The notes beneath the pieces were generated by a model. It saw nothing but the letters and a program-made list of their open reading frames with translations, did not search any database and had not been told where the DNA came from. The translations under genes and the position numbers were made by a program. From Salvator merianae (Eukaryota > Chordata > Lepidosauria > Squamata > Teiidae): 64,000 bases of DNA. The DNA lies in the NCBI GenBank assembly GCA_003586115.2, contig QVOM02000112.1, forward strand, positions 101,817,174-101,881,173, written 5' to 3'. Shown piece after piece: positions 10,493 to 19,749 of this stretch; positions within the stretch are counted from its first letter, which is position 1, and each line of letters begins with the position of its first letter.

Positions 10493-13400
10493 GTTAACAT
10501 ACTGTAGCACAATTCTTAGCAGAAGAGCAAGGCCAAAAGCATAATCTACTGCTATCGTACTCTCCAGTTGTGACAACTGGACTATAACTAAAAGCCCTCA
10601 GCCTACCTGATACCTTACCCCTAGGTCCCCTCCTTCTCCACCCACACTTCTTTTTTTACTTCCCACCTAATCCTCCAGAGTAGCTTGATGAGGAAAAACA
10701 TTTGCGGAAAATATTCTACTGAACCTTTTCAGTAGACTATTCCTAGAGGACTCCAGTTCAAAAGGGATATATCCAAGCTAATCCCATAAAGTGGGTGGGG
10801 TGTAGGTTTTAGGAGGAATCACCTGTTGCAGAGCATGCCTTTCAAACATAGTATCCCACTGACCTGTTCAGATTTAATTTGTAGTCTCTGGAGAAAATAG
10901 CTGCAATTTCCAGGTTACCACTGGACAAATTTTTTGCAAAGGAGTGTGAGCCAAAAAATTTGGATGTCAACCTGGCTGAACGAGCAGCAAACAAGACTGG
11001 AACAGGATGACCTTGCAACTGTATGCTAAGGCTTACAGACAAGTCTAATGTCCTCAGAGATAATCTTCAGATATACCCAGAAAAAGAAAATTTTTGTTTT
11101 AGTCTGTGTCCAGGTTTGCATCCAGATGATCAAGAGCAGAAGAGGGGCATAGATGGCTCTTGCACAAACTGAAAAAAAGCCCAGTGTCTACGAATGATCC
11201 AGAGATTGCTTTAGAAGCAGTGATGGTACATCCAGCAACAGGCCCATGGTTAGGACACTGTCCAAGTATGCAAGGAAGGCACTTTCCCTCAGCCTAAGTG
11301 GCTCCAAAGCTGCTGCTAGAACCTTGCTGAATAGTCCTGCAGCTGAGACCAGGCCAAAGAGAAGTCCTGAAAGTGGTAATCATAACTGAAGGCACAGAAG
11401 TACAGGAATCTGTGAGACTGCAACACAGCTGGGACTTACAGACAGGTCTCCTGAATGCCCATAAAATCCTTTAAACTCAGTACTGTCTGAATTGAAGACA
11501 AAGGGCCTTTCTGTGTGGACCCTTAATGCAAATTCAAGGGCCATGTAGTTCACTTCTAGGTCACATAGATCTGCACATTAATGCAGATCTATGACGCCAT
11601 GCCCCCTGCTGGCCCACCCTGCCTGCACGAATCAGAACAAGATCCGGATTAAGGGAGGACTTGCTCCAAGTATCTGGTAGACCCAATTAACCGGAGACCT
11701 AATTAACTGAGGGGACTGGAGATACCACTAACCTGTATGGCAATAGTGGGTGGATCTGCAAGTCTATAGTATAACCTGAAAGGTCCACCTTCAAGACCTA
11801 CCTGACCTGAATGCAGGATACCCAGGTCTCCTGAAAGGCCAGGAGATGTGCATCTATCAGAGAGAAAAGAGGGGCTGTGGCTCTAAATGTTAACAATGAA
11901 AAGGATTTGGGAGAAGCCTTGCTGTGTGATGCCCTATTGGGGTCTGAATCAGGAAGATCAACACTCAATAACCCTACCAATCTGTCGCTGAAAAGGAGCA
12001 TTTAAGTTGCTGACTTTTTAAAGAAATGACTTTTCCCCATGTTTACAGTAGAAGGACAAAGTGAGCTTTTATCTTTTGTATCCACTAATATACCTATGAG
12101 TGCTTCTTCCCCAAATAAGAAACCTCCTTTTAAAAAGTTTTTCACCACAGTTAGTCCTGGAAAACTAGTCTATATTTCAACACGTTAATCAAGCTGTGCT
12201 GCAGGAAATTACTGAGTAAGTCATAGTTTGCAAAACAAGCTGAATGGAATCAACAGAGGCATCTGCTTTGAAAGCCCAACCCTCAGCTTAAGGATAGCTC
12301 AATTTGGCGCTCAAAAATGTTCTTAGACTTGCACTTACCATATTTAGGATCCACAGACTGAGATATTAGTAAGACCAATGGTGCATCAACCAAGGAAATG
12401 GCTAGAAACTCTTCAGCAGCTTTTTTTAAATGATAACATTTCCAGCCACTGGATGAAATGTTTTACTTCTGATTGGATCTTCCCACCCATTAGAAAAAAA
12501 AGTCAAGGAGCTGCTTTGGAAAGGGAACTGAGAACCTAGATATGGAGGGCCACAAATGATTTATGCTTGCAGTAGCCAATAAAAGAAGCTCATCCTTGGA
12601 CAGAAGCCCAAGTGTTGATAGAGCTCTAGAAAAAAAGGCAGAAAATTATCAAAGTTAAACAATTTAGAATACTCATGTTCCAAGGCTACTTCCTCCACAG
12701 AAGTGCCTGATCATTCACTCTTTTCCTCATTAGAAGGGGAGCCAAGGGGGTGAACCTCTCTTATAAAAATCTTTTGTTATCAGAAAAGGATTTACAGTGA
12801 CAGACAAAATTCACTTTTCTGCTTTGTGACTAGAAGCACTCATGCCTCATTTCCTTGTGGCTTGATTTTTTTCTCAACAAGTGAGATAAGCTGCCTATTA
12901 TTGCAACCTGGAAATGACAGGCTAACTCTTTCCCAAAGGAGTTATCTCCTAGATCTTTCACCTTCTGTGGGGCTGAGAACTCTCATCAAGAAACCACCTA
13001 AATCCCCCCAACAGAGTAGTTAAAAAGTAAAGCCTGACGAATCTAGTGGGAAGTATGAGTGCTTGCCAAAATGGTATCTACCTCTGGGTCAGACTGAGGG
13101 GAAAAGGGGTAATGGGGAAGCAGAGTACTTGGGGGTAATGTGTAAAAGGAGTAATCTGAACATTGCAAGCTCACCTGACACTAGGTTCCTCATGAACAAA
13201 GAGTTAATTAAGACAGACGTTGCTGGCTCCCACACAGTCGAACTCCAAGTTAAAGAGGTGACCGAAAGGAGTTGCATGGCACTATTTTTAGAAGCCACAT
13301 TGATGTTCTAAGGTGGCCAGCTAAGTTTAATCACTGCCATAGAAACAGCACTTTCCCAATGCATACTACTCCAAGATAAGGGAGCACCACCATTTTCCTA

Positions 13401-13572
13401 ATGATGAAAAACATCAACCTCCTAGAGCCAGAAATAATAAAACTGTTAAAAAAAAAACCTGTTAAAATAAAAAAAGCAGAATGCTGGGGGAACAGGAGGC
13501 TATACCAGCCAAAGTGTCATTTATGTTTTTAACCTTCTTCTTCTGCTTTGAATTTTGGGGCAGCATATTAAC
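10493..13572 (-). mobile_element. DIRS-type retrotransposon, copy 2 (decayed)
   Basis: A minus-strand tyrosine-recombinase retrotransposon, read from high to low coordinate. The gag-like part carries an acidic EYSKLFNFDNFLPFFLELY block (about 12.65 kb) and LFGEEALIGILVDTKDKSS (about 12.1 kb). The reverse transcriptase carries LLFGLVSAAGLFSKVL and then AFLAYLDSVL (about 11.26-11.36 kb); the expected YLDD is YLDS. Near 10.83 kb, DTMFERHALQQVI matches the tail of the recombinase in copy 3. The ends GTTAACATACTGTAGCAC (10493) and, inverted, GTTAATATGCTGCCCC (13572) are the inverted terminal repeats. Frames are broken throughout, and part of the RNase H-recombinase region is deleted. A family B transposon fragment interrupts it. 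Confidence 0.85.
11503..11722. mobile_element. Family B long-form fragment inside DIRS copy 2
   Basis: It begins GGGCCTTTCTGTGTGGACCC and continues with CATGTAGTTCACTTCTAGG and GCAGATCTATGA, matching the left part of the element at 9433. The right terminus is missing. The left boundary reads GACAAAGGGCC, much as at 9433. Confidence 0.65.
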
Positions 13573-13886
13573 TCTTTTGTAATGAGTCCATCAGCATCAA
13601 TCTAATGAGAAGTAGGCCAGAACAAATGTAGTTCTCCTGTTACATATAATTTGGCTAAGAAGCACAAATATCTCCTACCTCATCTCATTTGTCCCACACA
13701 ATGCAAGAAAATTGCTGGTGTCTATAATAATGTTCCCATCATAGCCCTCATAATTTACATTTATCTAACAAACTATATCTGAATAATCTTGCAAATCTTT
13801 CAGCTTTGGAAAGCTTTCAACAATTAATTCAAATAAGTAAATAGTAGCCCTTTAATAGAAAAATAATCTAGAAATACTGTACTTAC

Positions 13887-14018
13887 ACAGAGTGGGAGGG
13901 AATTATCAAATGTTGTAGCACAGTAGGCGGTATTAGGAGAACCAAAGTCTTCCGTACAGAGCTCAGGTACTGGAGTGAGCTGGGGTCCATTGCCTTTCTC
14001 CCAAATATACAGTGCAAT
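13887..14018 (-). CDS. B3GLCT: B3GLCT exon 9
   Basis: This 132-bp, phase 0-0 exon begins [20 protein letters not shown] and ends [12 protein letters not shown]. Human has [40 protein letters not shown]. Between the Cys of PEL-C and the YCATTF block this copy reads [10 protein letters not shown], about four residues longer than human, which explains 132 rather than 120 bp. The acceptor is GTGTGTCTCAAAAG, with a poor pyrimidine tract. The donor TGT|GTAAGT is strong. The exon joins the non-catalytic domain to the catalytic one. Two DIRS retrotransposons flank it in opposite orientations. Confidence 0.97.
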
Positions 14019-16771
14019 CTTTTGAGACACACAGTAAATACCAATTAGCACAAAAGTATGTTCATAGTAGATTCACAAACACTTATGTTAGAAGATAACA
14101 CTTTTCAGTGGAAATGGCAGAATTATTCTCTGAGCTGCTATTTTACAGAGCAAATTTTAAACCAGAAATTAGGGAAATAATTATGTATTCAGGCACACTG
14201 GATACCAAAATCAACTTGTGCTGCTTTCTAAAAACCACAGATACAACTCAAACAATGGGAACGTTCTTTGTTGATCACTCCAAATACATTCGTAAGTATG
14301 TAGGTAAGTGTCTTTAATGATCTTTATATTATAAAGGAAGAGTGCTATGAGGAAATGTACTTCACAATAAATAACTAAAACAGATAAAAACTATTTAGAG
14401 CACAGGTCTAAACACTATGTGCAGGATTTTGATATCACCACAAATGTTATTCTGTAAAAAAAAAAAAAAAGCATCTTCAAACTGTATCCTTGTCATGTCT
14501 CTATCATACAACATAAGCTTAGTGGGATGTGACTCAGCACATAGGAATCCTCTGCCAATGACACTGTAACCACACACTTGACCACAACCACACTGAAAAT
14601 TTGGCTTCTCAGTAGATGGCACTGGAAGATTTTGGAGATGAAGTGGTTAGGCTACAGCACAGAGAATTCCCAATAGAAGAGTAGACACCAGAATGTAAAG
14701 GGGAACTCCAACTTTTCAGTAATTAGTCTCCTCTTCTGCCCCTTACAGAATTAGCCTGGTGTACCTGTGGTCCAAACAAAAAAGATGATGACAGACAAAT
14801 CTGAAAAAGCAGTCATCTCCTGCTGATTTAGGATCCATGTTTCATTCTGCTGGTGCCCCTTCGTCACATTAGGCTGACAATCAGCTAGGCTCTTCTTAGG
14901 CACTGATTGACAGGAGACTGTGGGAGTGGTTCAGCTCAACAGCAAAAATGCATTGGTGGCAACTCCATCTTTGCCTCCCTGTGATTGGGACACTAACACA
15001 GCAAGCCCTGCAACTCCAGTGTTGCTACTACTTTTAAAAAATCTTTTTTCCTAGAAGCCCTCTGTTGAGGAGTGGGTAATCCTGAAGGAGTTTATGACTT
15101 GTCTGCATCAGCCTCCTCTTCAGAGCAGCTATTGCAATTCAGAGCCACCACTTTATCAGAATAGATGGGGTTCTGCCAAAATTTGGATGAAATATTTAGA
15201 CACCTCAAGGTCTTGGTGAGGTTTAGCTTGCCAACTTCAGGGGCAATTCAGGCTGCGTTTTCTCAGTTGCTACAGAACCAACCTTCATAAAAAGGTCTAG
15301 AAGGGAGCACTCCCCTCACTCTCCTGAAGAGTACAGCTCATCTGTTGAGGTTTTCTTTCTTGATTTCTCATGGAAAAAATATTTTAAAATACCCAGAAAG
15401 TTCCCTCCTGTGCCACCGGAAGAGGGAGAATGGGTGGACACCACAGGGGAAGAGGAGGATATTGAGCATGAAAACCGTCTTTTTGACCCATATACCTCTT
15501 TTTTCCCCAGAGCTCTTTCAATTATGGAGTTGCTGCTGAAAGAGGCTGTAAAATCCCCAAATACATCTCAGATGTCTCAACTTTGCCTCCCTCATCTAAA
15601 AAGCAAGTGTGTGTCTTTTTCCTGAGCAGCTATTAAAGATTATTACTAAAGAGAGGGGAATTTCTGCCAGCAAAAAAAAGCTTCCTTCTGTTTCTAGGAG
15701 ATTCTAACCTCTGCATATAACATGGGAGATATGTTCATTAGCTCATTGGTTAAGGCATGAATGGCTTCTCTGGCTTTTAAACTAGAGAATGTTGGTGAGA
15801 AAGTGTGGCTGCAGCAGCAAAAAAGATGTTTGACAGCAATGCTGTGGCAGAAAAACAGTTACTTGATCACAGGAGTTGATTTAAGAAAAAAGTCTGCAAA
15901 GTAAAGTTTGTTCTAGGATTATTAAACTTTCCAAGGTTTGGACTTTCACTATACTGCAGCTATGGACTCTGTCCAAATGTCAAGTCCAGTCACAGCCTCC
16001 TCTCTTGTGACCTGTTGGGTCTTCTGGTTAAAATACTGGGGGTTCAATCCAGTGCCTAGATCAAATGTATTCATCTTTCAAAGCCAGCAGACTGTTTAGT
16101 GAAAAGTCTTTTTATTTTGTGCAGACATCCCAAACTGAGGTTTCTTGTGCCTTGAAAGTGGCAGAAGCCAAAGTTCCAGGCTTCTGTTACAGAGGTCAGT
16201 CTTGGACCTGAAGTCCCTGAATACTTTTGTTCAGTACAGAAAGTTCAAATTGCCTGGCTTTGGGTCTAAGAGATTTTCTGACATCTGTGGCTCTGACAGA
16301 CATACCTTTGTACATTCTGATGGTTAAACAACCTCATCATTTTAAACAACCTCATCAGATCTTCATTTTCTGTTCAAGTCTCTCCTTTCAGTCTGGTGTC
16401 AGGTCCCTGGGTCTTCACCAAAACTATGGTAATAGTTCTAGAGCTGCTCAAATGCAAAAGGATTACTCTTTTGCCTTTCCAAGAACTGACTGTAATGAAA
16501 TTCAGTCTACTAGTTTCTACTGCCTCATTGGTCAGGGGCAGCCTTCACTGATGTGTGGATCCACATAATCTTGAGTCTTGGTGCACCCATTCTGGATCCA
16601 ACTCATAAATAGATTGGGAGGCACATGGCTTGGAGACAGGTGACCAGGTCTATCAACTAACTATAACTGAAGGTCTTTTGAGAGGGGTACTGCCAACATC
16701 TGTGCACACTCATCTCACATCTTCTTCCCTATAAACAGTATCACTGCCATATAGTCAGACAAGGAGATATG

Positions 16772-16951
16772 GGCCCTTTCTACACTTGGCTCTATTCTAG
16801 ATCATATCCCAGAACAGGGACCTGCTATCCGCACGCTAGTGGAGTTTACAGCAGGCCCTGCATGGGGCCTGCCATAGCTCCTACTAGCATGCAGATGGTA
16901 AGTCCCTATTCCAGGATATAATCTGGTATAAGGCCAAGTGCAGAAAGGGCC
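16772..16951. mobile_element. Inverted-repeat MITE, family B, 180-bp copy 2
   Basis: The ends GGCCCTTTCTACACTTGGC and GCCAAGTGCAGAAAGGGCC are inverted repeats with one mismatch. ATG flanks both sides (16769-16771 and 16952-16954). It has exactly the length of the copy at 1653 and lies inside DIRS copy 3, so it is younger than that element. Confidence 0.85.
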
Positions 16952-17352
16952 ATGAAATCCAAATCTCTGCAGGCCTTATCTTATTGCCTTTTTCAATGGG
17001 CACAGGATCATTCCATTCTTCACATAAAGGGTACAGAGAATGTGCAGCTGGTCTCCTCAGCAGGCACTTAGTTCCTCCAGGAAAATGGAGTCATATTCCT
17101 GGATTTTCAGCTAACTGATAGTCAAGTAGAGGAGGTAGAGACAGACCTTCTGGCAGCAGCATTCAATACTAAAGTGCCAAAGTTCTTTCTTAATTTCAGG
17201 AACCCAAGGTCTGCAGTTTGGAAGCTCTATTACAATGCTAGCCTCAGGATCTGATATATATCTTCCCTCCAAGTCCTCTAATTCTGTGTCTATTACAAAG
17301 AATTCAGAGCGAGAAAGCACTGCTTGTTTTCATACCTTAATTTTGGCCTTAC

Positions 17353-17645
17353 GTAAGAACATAAGAGGGCTGGATCAGGCCACAGCCCAGTCCAGCATCG
17401 TGTTTCACACAGTGGCCCACCAATAGCTTCTGGACAATCTCAAGCAGAATAAAAAGGCAAAACTTCACCTGCTCTTGCAAATGGGTTTTACAGGCATCCT
17501 GTCTGTCCTTCCAACCTAGAGGTAGTACCTAGGCATCCATTCTATTAGCCACTGATATACCTGAGCTCCATGCATCTGTCCACTCCATTCTTAAACCTAT
17601 CCATACTCTGGTTCATAGAGTTTCTTCATTATCACTTTACCCATA
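17353..17645 (-). mobile_element. CR1/L3-like LINE 3' fragment
   Basis: It begins GTAAGAACATAAGAGGGC, then CTGGATCAGGCC, CAGTCCAGCATCGTG and CACACAGTGGCCCACCA, and later ATTAGCCACTGATATACC. This is the antisense of a CR1/L3-type LINE tail very common in squamates. It sits in DIRS copy 3, whose NTKVPKFF block ends just before it. Confidence 0.75.
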
Positions 17646-19102
17646 TCTTTCCTGGCTCATGCTGACCATCTGGCTCTTGAATAGATTCAGGTGCAGGGGC
17701 ATTCCTTGGGAGTTGTACGTCCACTAACTTTTATTCCCTGATGTCAGCAGAAAGGTTTTTATCATTTTTTTGGCAGACAGATTGGATTCAGACCCTAATG
17801 TTAATATTTTTAAAATACAGGTTCCAGTTATTTCCTGTTTTTCCTTTCCTTTGTGTTTTGGCTTAGCATTCTCATGTGAAATGTTTCTTGAGAGGCACTG
17901 CTTTCCTTACTCCTCCATGGATGCACTTTTTCTCATTTTGGAAGATAAATGTAGCTTTGAAAGTTCTTATTGATCCTGTGTTTGAGACTTTGTTGGCAGT
18001 TTTACTCAAGTTCCATTTCTTGTTGCAGTAACTTTTGCCCAATGTTCCCAAACTGGCCATCAGACTGCACCGTTGTATCTTTTCACTTGATTCTGTGACC
18101 CCATGGAGTGATCTTCCTTCTGTCCTTAAGTTAATTCTCCTTCTCTTAGTGCTGCCTTCTTTCTAACCTGTCTCTAACTCATGACTAAGGCACTTGTTGG
18201 AAATCAGGTGAGCTGTTAAGATGTATACATGTGTGTGTATATATAAATACACACACACAAAAAAATATATATGTAGAACTTCAGTGATATAGGGAACAGA
18301 TGTGTCATTTGTTATCAATCCACAAAACTGGCCCAAAGGGTCTCTAGCCAGACCTTCAACAGATGCTGAAGACATATATTATATTGCTCTTGACTATGAG
18401 ACACAGAGTTTATGTGTCCCTGATGGTATCACTACAGCAGTAGCAACATCTGCTGCATTTTCATCCAATGCCTCTTCACAGGACATATGCAAAACATGCA
18501 CTAGAAAAAATCATTCCACATTCTCTGAGCATTATCATTTAGACCTTTAAAGATCATCTAGGACTGCTTTTGGCAGACAGGTTCTGCAACAGGTTGTTGA
18601 GGGGATTTTTGTCCTGATACCAAACCTCTTCTCTACTGCAAAAGTTTAGTTGATTAGTTAAGTGAATGTTTTTCCTCAGAGGATAATGTACTGAAAAACA
18701 CCTCAACTTAGGCCAATCTTTCCTTGGAATTAGGACAGGACTTTTCATTATTCTGTTCATTCATTCTATTGATGCTTTTTTTTCTAATGATTTTTTGCTC
18801 CTGCCATAGGCATATTATGGGGAATAATTCAGTTTCTTTGATCAGAAAATAGGAGCTGCGGGGTTAGCTTTCCTTTTAAACTCTTATTTCTACTCCTGTG
18901 CTGGGAATTCTATGTACTGCAGCATAATTCTTTTGTCTCTGAATCCCCTAGCATCCTATCAACAGAGAAAAGATGTTTGCTGCAGGTAACCAGCGAAACC
19001 ATTTGGTCAAATAAGATCCCACTACTAGCCTATAAAGCAGCTCACTTTCACCTAGCAGCTTTACATAGGACTTGTGCAAACAGGTATTCAGTGGCTGTAA
19101 AG

Positions 19103-19379
19103 AGGTGAAGCACCTAGCAATCCTCAGTCATCCTCCACACTAAGGAGCTATTAAGGAATCATAAAACCACAGAGTTGAAGGGGACCTCCTCCAGAATCAC
19201 TGAGTCCAAACTCCTGCCCAGTGCAGGATTCATAGCTAAGTACTACATAGCAGATACTGCCATATCTTCTGCTTCTATGCACAAGTCAGTGTCATGCTTG
19301 TACAGACATCACAATGCACAATGTTCCTTAACAGCCCCTGGGTGCTCAGGAGAGCCTGGGGTTGCTAGGTGCTTCACCT
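19103..19379. repeat. Fold-back inverted repeat around a CR1 fragment
   Basis: AGGTGAAGCACCTAGCAA at 19103-19120 is the exact reverse complement of 19362-19379. Weaker pairing continues outward: TGTGCAAACAGG near 19075 against CATGTTTGCGCAAACC near 19425. The interior holds a CR1 piece, as if a palindromic transposon had been split by a LINE. Confidence 0.7.
19156..19290 (-). mobile_element. CR1 LINE 3'-end fragment
   Basis: AATCATAAAACCACAGAG, TTGAAGGGGACCTCC and CTCCTGCCCAGTGCAGGATT follow the antisense of the CR1 3' end. Compare the fuller copy at 45295. Confidence 0.75.
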
Positions 19380-19576
19380 AGCAGCCCCGGGCTTCTTTAC
19401 AGTTCTCTGAAAACATTCACATGCATGTTTGCGCAAACCTACTTGATACCACCATATAATTCAAAACAGCAACTGCTCTAAATTCTGGGCAAGATCTGTC
19501 CCTACAATCCGGATCATTTGCAAGCCAGATCATTATTATTTGATCATAATATGTGCTGAGATTGGATTACTTCAAC

Positions 19577-19749
19577 CAGCGGCGGCCCGCGCCTTTAAGG
19601 GGGGGGTGTTCACACGAGTGCCATGGCCGCTCGCGGGGCCTCTGGGGCTCCGTAGTGACACAGCTGTGTCACTACAGAGGCCCGGAGGCCCCGCGAACGG
19701 CCATGGCACTTGTGCGAACACCCCCCCTTAAAGGCGCGGGCCGCCGCTG
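19577..19749. mobile_element. GC-rich hAT MITE, near-perfect 173-bp palindrome
   Basis: It starts CAGCGGCGGCCCGCGCC and ends with its exact reverse complement. The two halves pair along almost their whole length around a centre at ACACAGCTGTGT. ACTTCAAC flanks it on both sides (19569-19576 and 19750-19757), a perfect 8-bp target duplication. CAG...CTG ends and an 8-bp duplication are hAT hallmarks. It is far more GC-rich than the surrounding intron. Confidence 0.93.

Larger units (their letters stand above)
5114..13886 (-). other. B3GLCT intron 9
   Basis: 8,773 bp. It holds a 215-bp tandem duplication (6289-6724), two SINE-like segments, a 518-bp family B transposon and DIRS copy 2, which contains a further transposon fragment. 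A GC-rich block at 5449-5773 ends in TGCAGAAATGGCC, like family B ends, but has no matching left end. In 6730-7300, 7480-8060 and 8240-9430 I see nothing I can classify. Confidence 0.8.
14646..18928 (+). mobile_element. DIRS-type retrotransposon, copy 3 (near full span, decayed)
   Basis: Plus-strand, so antisense to the gene. In order: an acidic gag block PPEEGEWVDTTGEEEDIEHE then RLFDPYTSFF (15.41-15.55 kb); reverse transcriptase SVLDLKSLNTFVQYRKFKLP (about 16.19 kb); RNase H HIKGTENVQAGLLSRHLVPP (about 17.02 kb); a NTKVPKFFLNFRNP block (about 17.17 kb); and the recombinase end TSAAFSSNASSQDICKT then HSTFSEHYHLDL (18.45-18.55 kb). The inverted terminal repeats GTTAGGCTACAGCACAGAG (14646) and CTATGTACTGCAGCATAA (to 18928) bound it, giving about 4.3 kb. 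Stops and frameshifts abound. It is interrupted at 16772-16951 and 17353-17645. Confidence 0.88.
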
